NCBI GenBank assembly: GCA_033239525.1
Contig: BSYO01000038.1
Location: 7,505,041 to 7,569,040 of the forward strand
Direction: 5' to 3'
DNA: 64,000 nucleotides
Source: Nepenthes gracilis
Lineage: Eukaryota > Streptophyta > Magnoliopsida > Caryophyllales > Nepenthaceae
Shown piece by piece: positions 23,031 through 35,300 of the stretch (the first letter of the stretch is position 1; the number at the start of each line of letters is the position of its first letter). The notes below the pieces were generated by a model. It was not told where the DNA came from. It saw only the letters and a program-made list of their open reading frames with translations, and did no database searches. The position numbers and the translations under genes were made by a program.

Positions 23031-23519
23031 CACCGTCAATGCGCATCGCAGAATTTTACATGCAACGATGGCATCACCATCTTCATCACCGGGAAGTTTG
23101 TCGAAATGGTTTGAAAAATAGGAAAAGTTTTCATGATTTTTTATAAATGCTTCACTAATTATTATGCCCTTTTGATCTAGCACCCTTTGTTATCTTTTTC
23201 TTTTGACATCTTTACCGTTTGGTCATCGTGCATCAAGGAAATGGAGGGAAACAAGAAACGAATTGTAAGCAAGATGAAAAAAAAAAATGGGAAATCACTT
23301 GCAAAATTAGGGAAGGATTGCACTTTTGTAGGTAGGGTTTCACTTGCAAATTTTAAGAGGAACGATAGTAGAGGAAAATCACTTGCCCACAAAAAAAAAA
23401 AAACGTGACTCCGAAGGATTGACAACGACGAGGGTTTAATGACAACAAAACGATGGGGCTATTTTCCCAAAAAAATTTAACATTTCGAGATAGAATGCCT
23501 TCATTTAGAGGGAGATGGA

Positions 23520-23640
23520 GATGCGAAACGGAAAGTAAGAGAGTGAGAGACGGAGAGAGCGAGAGAGAGACAGAGAGAGACGGAGAGAAAAAGAGAAACA
23601 GAGAGGGAGAGGGAACAGGAAACGAGAGGGAAAGTGAGTA
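23520..23640. repeat. GA-rich low-complexity tract
   Basis: GAGAGA-rich sequence with scattered C. The reading frame through it is an artefact of composition. Confidence 0.8.
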
Positions 23641-24859
23641 TTTCTTCCGGGGGGATTTGTTTAATATTAATTATTATTACTATTATTTGTTGCGCCTGGT
23701 CCCACGGGGTCCGAGATGCAAGGTTGGCGAGGTCTTGTCATATCCGTGGATTCCAAGCAACACAAGTGTTTGAGGTGTTGGATGCGATGGTGATCTTTTG
23801 AAAACCTCATATGGGAAGAAAAAAAACCGGCTCGGGGCCTTGAAAGTGCTTCAAAGAAAAAACAAGCTATTCCTTCTATGGAATGTCCTTAACTTAGGCA
23901 ACTCTTCTTGCCTTGGTTGAGCTAATCTCGAGAGAGAGCCGATTTGGATGATTTGGCCATTTGGGAGGTTCTTGTCCGGTCCACTTACTCCCTTTAATGT
24001 TTGCTCATGGCTGGAATGGATATCTTGATTGATATCTTGGCATTGGGAATAGGCATGCCCCGTTGAGACGGATCGGTGCTGCTGGCTTGTTCAGCATTCC
24101 CGGATGCTTTGGTTGCTCGGGACTGCGAGAGGCGGCCGCTTGCTAGTATGGTGGAATCACTCGATATGGTTTCTACCGGTCTAGAGCGCCTGCTGCTCTC
24201 TTTTCTTCTAGGAAGAAGCTACTTGTCATGGTATAGAATCAGCTAGGATGGAATGGAATGACATGGATTTCCTGGTATGGTAACTGATGGGAGGTGGCCC
24301 CGGGATTTGCCGCCGCCCGGGGGAGTAAATGTGGTACCGATATGCAAATGATCATTTGGAATGGCCAACACGTTAATGAGTGCGCTTTGTACTCCGGTTT
24401 ATTTAAACGCTCCTTGCCCTAATTTTTCATCTTCGTAGCTGATTCATTTTCCCTTCGAACGGACCTTGACTTTTCCTTCATCTTTGTTTTTCGATTGGAA
24501 TGAATTAGATTTACATGATTAGAAGTGAAGGGCACCGTACCCTCCGATGGTATGACTGCCAGGACCTGGCGGGCTGATAGAATGATATAAAATGGTGCGC
24601 GGATGGTCATAGTTGCAAATGGCTTTTTGGCTGATTTGGTTGAAGGCCAATGGCGGATTTGGACGACTGCATTTTGAAGGATTGTTTGTCTTTTGTATTT
24701 TTTCTTTGGTTTTATGACTTATTCCATGGTGCTCGGAGAATGTTCTGTCATCTATATTTTAACTCCAAGCAGCAAAACACTTGAAGATAGAATGTAGGTT
24801 TTGTAATTTCTTTTATTTTAATTCAATCTTTTTTACTTACCAAAAAAAAACACATATAC

Positions 24860-25802
24860 TCTATCTCCTATAAGTAAGGTTATTCACAATATTTTGCCAC
24901 CCCTCACTCATGATTTTAGGTACAATTTTTTAAGTTATCAAATATATTAGGACATTCTAATGTATTAAATTATATTTTAAATAACAAATAGAGGGGTAGG
25001 TAACTATGATAGAGCCTTTCCTACTAGCAAAAAGGGATTTTAAATAATAGATATCTCTCCATTTAGAATTGGCCAAATAACAGATAATAGATGACAGATA
25101 GTAGTGACTATAATCTCCAAACACATATATGTAAAAATGAACGACCTAATACAAATTTTATACTTATTTTCATACAAATATACTAATATAAAAATATATA
25201 ATATCTGATAATTTTTTAGACTTACAAAAAATAAAAAAATCATTCAAAATCACAAAGCCCAAACCAGAAACTCCCAGATCGACCAATAAATTATATATGT
25301 ATGTTCAGAATAAATAAATCGAATGTATAAAAATAACAAACATATTAATAAAATTTTAAAATAGTAATCAAAATATATTAGATATTAAATCAAATCAAAG
25401 ATATGGATTATAGATACTTGCTTCGACCTTATACAACACTCCGAAATACCTGAACCATGCTTTTTTCTCTTTCCTTCCGGTGCGCCTTTCTCTCTCCTAC
25501 TATGTGCCTCACCTCCTCCTGCGCCATGCCTCTGCCTTCTCCTCCACCTGTGCCGCTTCGTTCTTCCTCCTCTTCTTTTTCTCCTTCTTTTCCTGTGTAC
25601 GCTCCTTTCTTTCTCTCTTTTTTCTTTTTTTTTTATTATCCAATCGATACTCGAATGCCAACACAGGCATAACCTAGGCACTAATCCAATTAATCTAAAT
25701 ATCTTTCAAAATTTTACGATTATAATTAATTTTTATCACATTTAGATTATCTAAAATAATAAACACTTCCAAAATAAATCAAATGGAATTCGGGTTATTA
25801 CA
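24860..25802 (-). mobile_element. Tekay-type LTR, truncated (copy in direct repeat 2)
   Basis: The minus-strand start TGTAATAACCCGAATTCC at 25,802 and the internal order match 20,330-21,634, including the pyrimidine-rich plus-strand block (25,457-25,640). A LINE-like tail lies directly left of it (about 24,815-24,850). Confidence 0.65.
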
Positions 25803-26319
25803 GTCACAGTCAATTATTGCTCACATAGGGTTATTATAAAGCACCATAACACGTAGAGCACCATTGTTTTAGTATATTATTAGAAATTCACTAACTTACT
25901 AGTGTATGTTGCTTATATCTATGAGACACTATATCTGATATATCAGAACTAAGATCTCATCTCTAGTAACAGTTTCAAATACTCGTGAAGGATGCACACT
26001 CTAATGAATCTAAGTCACCCGGCATAACTGCATGTGCTAAACCTCTATTCTCAACAAGTATCATGCTTGACAACTGTGATAATAACCTCAAATAGCATGA
26101 TGTTATCTCATTCTATGTTACTTGGCTTGAGATTCCCAGCTCCTCTCTCTTACATTGGAAAGGTTATTCTTCCAGGTATGACATATAGAAATACTTCCCA
26201 CGTCATTTGAACGCCCAAACCTTTCTCTCGTACCTTATCCGCACTACCGAGCCCTGGACACTAACTAAATAGTATCCACTCAACACCTTGACTCCATGGA
26301 GACTGTCGAACATTTTAGT

Positions 26320-26815
26320 GACCACTAGAGAACCCATCCCCTATCACAGGATAATTTACGTAGGTATTGAGGTCCCAATATCTTACGTCTCCCGCAAGAC
26401 GTTTCTATGAGCCCCGTTCTTTGGAATAAATTAGCGCCGCGCGAAGCCGCCCCTCCTTCCCGAGCGGCCCTCAATACTCCACCTTATCACCCACCAGCTT
26501 GGGGATTCCTAGAGCCGCGAATGGAACCAAAGCCATAGAAGCAAACAAACAGTAAAGTGAAACAAAATGAAAAGGTAGCAAAGTACCCGAGAAACGACAG
26601 AACCCGAGTATCTTCAGCACGAGCGGGCACTCCGCGCACCGTATTTCAAGAGCGGCTCGAGGAAGGACCTTGTTGGGGCTCCGAATGAAATAAGACCGCG
26701 GGAAGAATGTCAAAGTATTCCATTGTTTGGTTTTGAGGCTTAACGACCACGCCCAAGGTTGCCTCCCCGAGGCATCAAAAGCTATGAGGATGATAAAGGG
26801 GGCAGTGGGAATAGT
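26320..26815 (-). other. GC-richer block with a 122-codon minus-strand frame, origin unclear
   Basis: Base composition changes sharply from the flanks. The minus-strand frame 26,471-26,839 reads through FDASGRQPWAWSLSLKTK and ends GIPKLVGDKVEY. I do not recognise it; its first residues come from the adjoining (TAA)n. Composition and abrupt edges would suit an organelle-derived insertion or a captured fragment, but nothing proves that. Confidence 0.3.
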
Positions 26816-27217
26816 AATAATAATAATAATAATAAACATAATAATAATAAGTAATAATAATAATAAATATAATAATAATAATAATATGTAATAAAGTAAT
26901 AATAATAATAAACAAATAAATAATAATACATAATAATTAATAATAAATAAATATATAAAAATAATAATATAATAATAAATATAATAATAATAATAATCAA
27001 TAGCCCGGGGGAATAATAATAATAAATAATATGTAATAAATATAATAATAATAATAAATAATAATAATAAAAACGATATAATAATAAAGAAAGAAGAAGC
27101 AAATAATAATAATAAAGGATTTAATAATAATAATAATAATATCTAATAATAATAATAATAATATCTAATAATACCTAATAATAAGAGATCTCGTACCTAA
27201 TAATAATAATAATACAA

Positions 27218-27252
<35 letters not shown>

Positions 27253-27330
27253 TGTGTAATAATAATAATAATATCTAATAAATAATAATAATAATAATAA
27301 ATATAATAATAATAATAAATATAATAATAT

Positions 27331-27372
<42 letters not shown>

Positions 27373-27500
27373 TAATAATATAAAATAATAATAATAATAA
27401 TCGAATAATAATAATATCTATAATAATAATAATAATAAAACAAAAAAAAATATGTGAAGAATTGTTATTCCCTAATAATAATATAATAATTCTCAATCCT
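26816..27500. repeat. (TAA)n microsatellite, interrupted
   Basis: About 0.7 kb of TAATAATAA with scattered interruptions (for example TAGCCCGGGGG at 27,001 and GAGATCTCG at 27,185). Frames rich in Tyr, Ile and Leu on the minus strand are artefacts. It ends about 570 bp before the start codon of the macro-domain gene. Confidence 0.95.
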
Positions 27501-27699
27501 TTGTACAACAACAATTTCTAATAATATAAATGGTGGGAATTGCAAACAAACGTGCAATAAATAAATTTACTAACTAAACGAATCCGGAATCAGAACATAA
27601 TTACCGCTTATATAATTACAATAATAATAATAATATATAAATAAATAAATATATATATATATATATTCCCATATTTATCTTTTCCCCCTTTTTAAAAAT

Positions 27700-28072
27700 A
27701 TCCTCTTACAACCAAATATAGCCTTAATGTTTTTACCGTATTTCTGAAGGTATTGTAGAAATTACATATCTTATTTTTCATATAATATGATATTAGTTAG
27801 GCATTTTTGAAAAATTTTTAGAAGTAAAACGTAGAAATTTTGTTTCTTTTCTAACAAGTATCCAAGTTTTGCACGGCTCTAAAATTTTGTTAAAATGCAG
27901 CGTAATTTGGAAAAAAATTATCAAAATATTACGGTGGGATCAGCATCGAATCTCCTTTCGAAACTGCTCCTTTCTATCCCAATCAATCCGGTCGGTCAAA
28001 CTTCGACACCTCGTAGTCGAGTCGAGTAGTTTCTCTGCGTTACGGCGGAAGAATTGTGGCAGCGTTTCGAAT
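27700..28072 (+). promoter_or_regulatory. Promoter and 5' leader region of the macro-domain gene
   Basis: AT-rich sequence with a TATA-like word (CATATAATATGATA, about 27,780). An in-frame upstream ATG at 27,869 is open to the coding start and would add 68 Ser/Arg/Lys-rich residues. Its context (T at -3) is weak, whereas the ATG at 28,073 has A at -3. The leader may therefore be untranslated, or may encode an organelle transit peptide. Confidence 0.4.
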
Positions 28073-29337
28073 ATGTTAGGCGGAGCAGGAGACGAGAGTC
28101 GCTTTCTTGTTGAATTCGCCTTGTCTCCGTCGAGTGTTCTTAAGATTCAGAAGGGAGATATTACGCAGTGGTTCATTGACGGATCTTCGGACGCCATCGT
28201 TAGTCTATCTACTCCTTTGACTCCCTCGATCCGAGGTTTTTGTGTTTCCTTTTTTTTAAAAAAATAAAAATAAAAAACTGAACTTCGGATTTGATTGTTT
28301 TTTGGTTACCTGTTGTGTTGTATTTTGCTTTGTCTGTTTGTTTGTTCTTTGATATAGTGGTTATCTATTACATGTAGTTTTTTTTATGTTTTTATTCGAC
28401 TCTTGTTCTCTGCTTATTGCTTTTAGCTGTTAATTTAAATTAGATGTAAGATGTCTACTTTGACACTGAAATTGGCTTATTAATCTTATTGCATCAAATA
28501 TAAACCTAACGCGACTGCGGTTCTTCATGAGTTTCAATTAGTTTTAGAATCATACACGGAAACCAAGTTCGCTGACCTCATTTTACATGGTTTAGCACCT
28601 TGTCAGATGTGTATAAAAGCAAGGTCAGTATTGCAGTTGTTTGAAGAATTTAGAAATCTGTCATGCTGCCAATGTCAACTTAACTGTTTTATGCATAAAA
28701 ATTTCTGCTATTTTCATGCTTCCAGGAGAAGCGTTAATTGCAGGCCGTCTCATAAAGAATGAGATCTCACACGCACCCGTTGATCAATAGTGGCTCCTTA
28801 CTTCCACTACGCTTAACCCGCTTAATTGCATATTGGATAGGTATCTATCAATGAAATCGTGGATCTATGTGATTGAAATGAAATGGGATAGTTTCCAGGG
28901 CTGCTTCTTGGGTGTTCTTGTCCGTGATGGTGGAAGTAATTGTTAGTGTGTAGAAGTCTGTTCCCTTAAAGTTCCTTGCTTAGCCGCTTCTAAAATTGAG
29001 TTCCAGACTTGCAGTACATTACTACTGATCGAATCTGCACTCTCAGTTTATACATAGATCATATAAATGAGTATTCAGTCAAAGTTTAAACTCATAATGT
29101 GTAGGCGCAATAAATCATGTATTCGGAAGGCGTTATAGTTCTCGCATATATTATTTTATGAGAATTGTCCATTGGTTTAAGTTAATTCTGTCCTTATGAT
29201 GCTCTGATTGTAGGTTAATGCTGCAAATGAAAGAATGCTGGGTGGTGGTGGCGTAGATGGAGGTAACTATTCAATTTGTTAGCTTATTATAAGCATCTAC
29301 TCTTGCGTGAAGCCTCTGTAAATGAATGTTGTGGCCT

Positions 29338-29380
<43 letters not shown>

Positions 29381-32300
29381 AGCCATTCATAGAGCTGCAG
29401 GTTTAGAACTCAAAGAAGCATGCTATGAAGTGCCAGAGGTTCAACCAGGAGTTCGCTGTCCGACAGGGGAAGCAAGAATCACCCTGTGAGTTATTTCTGT
29501 AATACTATGCTGCTGATAGGTCCCGAGTATTTACACTCTGTTTCAACATGTTCAACCTTCCCAGCGGTTTCAAGTTGCCTGCATCTCATGTAATTCACAC
29601 TGTTGGCCCCATATATGATGCTGATAGTGACCCTGAATCCTCACTGAGAAATGCACACAGGCATGCTTCTTTCTTATGAAATTTTACAATATTTGATCCT
29701 CTTATTTAATTTTTTTTTATTCCCAAGTTAATCTCCGAAATGTCTTATAGGTATGATGTATTTCTTTTTTTTTTTCCAATTTCTTAAATTCAGAAATAGT
29801 TTACGGGTTGCCAAAGAGAACAACATTCAGTACATCGCTTTCCCTGCTATATCTTGTGGTGTTTACAGGTAACATGTTCTTGTTGAATCACTATAATTAT
29901 ATGGTGAATGAAAATATCAGTTGGTATCAATTGTGACCTTATCAATATTAGCCCTATCGAGCAACTGGTGTTGCTCTTGGACACATTCGACGTTTTTCTT
30001 TTGTTTTTAGCAATTTTAAACTTGGCAAGAAAATATTGGCAAATATATTATGATTATGTCATGAAATCAGAGAACTCAATACTGATATATATTAGTCGAT
30101 ATTTTATATATCAGCTGATATTTCAATCTATGGATGCCTGATTTTCTTATGACTTTTACTGGTGAAGGAACAAAGCTTGGCCAAAATGATAGAGAATCTC
30201 ATCCATATTGATGGGGTTGTTGTCATTATTCCCCTGTTATTGGTAAAAATTTACTATATGGATGATTAGTTCCGGATGATTGCATGATGAATTCTTTTGA
30301 AGCTAGTTGTTTCTCAAAAGTGTACTGACTATGGTGACAATTTCATACGAAACATGCCTAGATAACTAAAATGGGTATAATGTTAACACATTTCTTTTAC
30401 AGGTAAACAAAGCACATATTTATCCAATTCGCAAATGACATGAATTTGACCAATAAACATGTAAATTAGTTAATTGCGCTCAGATTCATGCCTTTTTTCC
30501 TACCTTCTTGAATCTAATAAGTCGTTCTGTTTTATTATAATTATTTTTTATGATCTTACATGGTAAATCAATGGGGGTCAAATCAGTGCTTTCTTTAATG
30601 TTCTCTGACCCTTGAAGTGCCATAATCTTTAGTCAAAGGTGCCTGAGTTAACTCGTTCAGGCACTGATACTGTTCGAAATAGGGAAAAGTAGATTTTTAA
30701 GAGAGGACCAGAATAATAAAAAAATACTGAAATTAATTATCGAAGAATAAAAGCTACAAATTGCGAAATGATAGAATAAATTTAAAATCCACCAAAATCC
30801 AACAAACTTTGATTCCACCAAAGAATGATTTTTAGAGTCCTGTAGGAAGTTCAAGGTAACAATTTTTTTTTTATAAAAGTTCAAGTGTCCATAAAACAAA
30901 AATATATCTAATTTATAGATCAAAGGACTAATTAATTTATAGAATACAATAAAATAGCTCTCATTTCCAATACTGGGAGGACGGTTGCTCAAGGGAGTCG
31001 ATACCAAGGGAGGCTCATAAAGCCTTGGACAACTGTCTCATGCAAAGCATCGATTCCCAATTCCATTGTCAATTCCAAGGCTTTGTTTGGCATCTTAATA
31101 ATGCAGCAATTCAATTAAGACATCATCCATTTATTTAAATCATAACACATTTAAGATTAGTGAGGGCTGGCACATTTGTATCATTCTCTGTGGGTTTAAT
31201 GAAACTCATCCTCAAGTCGGCATCAAGGGCATTGTGTTTGCCAACTTTTGTTATGATATCCATTAATTCGATTCAACAAACATTGATAAATAATTGACCA
31301 CCATATCCTCTATTAAAAATAATGGTGCTCTAAAAGAAGTGGAGATAAATAGATCTTCAAATTGATAATCATGATGGCGTTTTGGACCCAATGGAACACT
31401 TGATCATTTTCCAACCCCTTTTAGAGGAATTCTCAGATATTTTTCTTAGGTATCTACCATTAGGTTTACCCCCTTGTAGGATATCCAACATCCCATTGAT
31501 TTTATTTTGGGATCGACAATTCCAAGTGAAGTGGCATATTGGATGAATCATAAGGACCATGAGAAGTTACAATGACAAGTGAACAACCTCTTAACGAAGG
31601 GGATAATCTGTTAGAGACTCAGTGCCTTGGTCGTCCAGGCTTTACTTGTTTGAAAAAAAAATGGTTTGTGGACATTGTGTGTTGCTTATAGGACCGTCAA
31701 CAAAATCACCATCAAGTACTAGTTCCCAATTCCTCGGTCAAACAATCATTTGGGCCAACTTTATGGCACGGCCGTCTTTTCATAGATTGATTTATGAAGT
31801 GTTTATCATCAAATTTGCATGAAGTTCGGTGATGAGTGGAAAACCGCTTTCAAGACACAAAAAGGTTTATGCGAGGGGATGGTCATGCCTTTCTGTTTAT
31901 TTAACATCCCATCTACTTTCATGGGGTCAATGAATCATATTTTCAAGTCTTTTATTAGGAGATTTACGGTGATATATTTCGATGATATTATAATTTTTAA
32001 CAAGGATGAAGCGGCACTTAGGAGTTACTTCGGCAAGCGTTCTCGATTCACTAGGAAAGACTTTATGCCAATTTGGCCAAGTGCCATTTCTTCACTAACA
32101 CTCTTATTTTCCTTATTTTTGTTGTCTTGAATTAGGAGATAAAGGTTGATCCAACCAAAGTTGAGGCTATATTAAGTTAGCTGACTCTGATCACTTTATA
32201 AGAAATCTGGAGCTTTTATGGTTTTGTTTCTTTTTACTGACGATTCATTAAAGACTTAAGTACGGTTACAGCTTAAATAACCAAATGTTTGAAGGGGAGC

Positions 32301-35300
32301 TCGTTCAAATGGATGACAGAGGTGGATGCAAGTTTTAACCAACTAAAATACTTCCTAACAACAGCACCGATTTCAATGCTTTCCGACCTCAATAAGGTAT
32401 TTGAAATTGATTGTGATGGTTCTAACATTGGCATTGGAGCGGTTCTCAAACAAGAAGGAAAACCCATTGCATATTTGAGCAAGACACCTAACAAATCTTG
32501 CAAGAAATACTACACTTACGACAAAAAATTCTATACCATCATACGTGTTGTTGAGCATTGGAGTCGCTATTTGTTACTAAGGGAATTTCTTTTCTTATCC
32601 AATCACGAGATGCTAAAATGTATCAATAATCAACAAAAACTTAGTTTAAGACACGTCTCCTAGGTTAAATTCCTTCAAACCCATGATTTTCTCATCTATC
32701 ACAAATCGAACCTAAATTTTTCCGATTTGAAGACATGACTTAAGCCGATAGTATTTGCTACTTTTTGTTTTGCATGTTAAATCTATCAGATTTGAAATGG
32801 TGAAAGACTTGTATAAGGGTAATTTATTCTTTAGTCTTACAGCCAGCTTGATTAAGCAATTTTTGCCCATTAATGGCTATGTTTTATTTTGACCAAAGAT
32901 GGTTTGAGATGTAAAACAACTTATTGAATGATGCCGAATATGTAATGTAGGCAAAACTCATGGTGAAAATATGGGCTTATATATACCCCTACCAATTGAC
33001 AAGGCTCCTTAAGAATATGTGAGTATTAATTTTGTGCTTTGGCTACCATGGGTACAATGAAATGAACTCTATCATGGTAGTAGTCACCAGTTTTTCAAAA
33101 TATTACACTTTGTTTCATGTAACCAAACGAGGGATGCTTCAAATATTGCTGATTTGTACTTTCGAGAGATAGCAAAGCTTCATAGATTTGAAAAAATGAT
33201 TTTTTCAGATAAGGACTCTGAGTCGTGGGACATTTTTGTCGCATATTATGAAAGAAAATTGACACTCAACTTAAATTTAGTATAACGTTTTATTCACAAT
33301 GGATAGACAAACAGAGGTTCTCAATCGGAGCTTTGAAAATTTATTAAGAAGCATTGTTGGGAAGAATATCCAACAATCGGACTTGGCACTTGCAAGCCGA
33401 GTTTGCTTATAACCGGTCCCTAAGTCAATTCATGGGAAGAACTCCATTCGAAGTGGTTTACGGCGATAATCTTATTCGCCTGATCAATCCAATTCCAATT
33501 CCATTGTTGCTTACTTTTAGTGAATACATTGAAATCCAAGCCTAACAAATCAAGAAAACGCATTCCGATGTCCAGCAATACATAGCCAAACAAACGGATA
33601 AATATAAAAATCAAGTGAACAAGCACTATTGGACACAATAATTCAAGGAGAGTGATCTAGTATAAGTCTATTTGTGAAGGAGCGGTTTCCTACCGAAAAC
33701 TTTTTTAAGCTACATCCATGTGTGAATAGGTCATTTAATGTCCTTAAAAGGATTGGCAACAATGCATATAAAGTAGAGCTTCTCAAGAAGTATGGTGCAT
33801 CTTTTACTTTTAATGTAACCAATCTCTAATTGTATGTTGAAGTAACCAGGACGATTTTCCCCCAACTTGAGAAGAATGATATAGTTATAATTGAAGATAA
33901 TTATTTCATTGATGATATAGTTATTGTCTATGGTGACATGACAAATATTGAAGTGATAAGAAGCATTCAATATCCCCCTCGCAACCACCAAGTCTTAAAG
34001 ATAAAATTGGAATATGGAATTGCAGTCAAGGATAAGCCACCCTATGTTACTTCTCCCTTACCTTGGGCCACCCCATTTGCTCGGCTCTAAGAGATTGAAA
34101 ATAGAAAAGTTTAATTATATATTTTAATTGTCTTGTTTGTTCTAAGTTCTATAAATTAAGAATAATTTATTTAATTGAGTATCATAAATTTTATTGTCAA
34201 TTTGTATTCCAGAGTTTCTAACAAATCTCTAATTTTTCAATTTGGCGGATTCTTAGTCTTGTTCTTCTATCACAATTGTCAAATTAATCTTCGACAAATT
34301 AATTTAGTATTTCATCTTATTCTAATTTTCCCTCAAACCTTCTCTATATTTTCAACTGGTACCAATTGGTATTAGGGTTATAACGAGTCATAGGAGAAGT
34401 CAAAGGAATAATATGTCGAATAATAATGCAAGTTCTTCAATGGCAACAATGTTTAGAGCACCTAGAGGTTCGCGGACGTCATAAATCACCTCGTGAAAAC
34501 CTTTTGAGGTCAACCAGTGAAGATGTCAAAATCAGCATATTTCTTGTTTAAGATATTTCCGCTTCATCGGAAAAAAGGTCGATTGGAATTTTTCTCTTAA
34601 ATTCAATGGGTATCAAGATGATTTGTACGAGGAAAATTCCTTTTTCTATATCAATTCCAGTTGTAATTTTCAGCTTTTTTCAAAATCGAAGCATCAATTT
34701 GAAGATATCTCACTTCTTTTAGAGCACCTTATTTTTTATCAAGCATATGGTGATCATTGATGTTTGTTGGGCCAATTGGATGGATATCATTACTAAAGTT
34801 GGCAAATACAATGTTCTTGATGTCAACTCGAGAACGAGATTCATTCAATCCAGGGAGAATGATATGGTTGTGCAAGCTCTTACTAATCTTAAATGTGTTA
34901 CGGTTAAAATGAAAGGAGGATGCCTTAATGATGTGAATTATTACATTATTAAGGAGCCAAATAAAGCCTTGGAATTAACAGAGGAATTGGGAATGGATGA
35001 GGTAGTCATCCAAGGCTTCATGAGCCTCCCTTGGTATCAACTTCCTTGAGCCCCCATTTTCACGGCTCACTTCCAGTGTGGGAAATGAGTGCTATTTTAT
35101 TGTGTATTGTTTGTCTAAATTATTTAGCCCTTAGGAGATGTATTTTATATTGATGAAGGTCACTTAAATTTTTATATAAAGATTGTTTTCTTGAGTTTGG
35201 TGCATGACTTCGAAAATCAATTCCTGGTAGATTCCAAATCTGTCAAATTTCGGTAGATGCCAAATTTGTTTTATCCTTTTGTAATCTGTAATTTTCATTC

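Larger units (their letters stand above)
23440..26320. repeat. Large direct repeat, copy 2
   Basis: The second copy of 19,400-22,075 lies about 4.1-4.5 kb to the right. It holds extra short stretches absent from copy 1, for example near 24,020-24,230 and 24,525-24,575, and several within 25,840-26,300. Confidence 0.7.

Noticed and set aside
26471..26839. Mitochondrial gene fragment
   Set aside because: Composition suggested an organelle origin, but I could not match the frame to any mitochondrial protein, so it is reported as unknown.
26782..27514. Open frames rich in Tyr, Ile and Leu on the minus strand
   Set aside because: They are the translation of the (TAA)n repeat and have no coding meaning.
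29908..30141. 77-codon frame in intron 5 after exon 5
   Set aside because: It lies within the intron, carries no domain, and the exon 5 to exon 6 join keeps the macro-domain reading without it.
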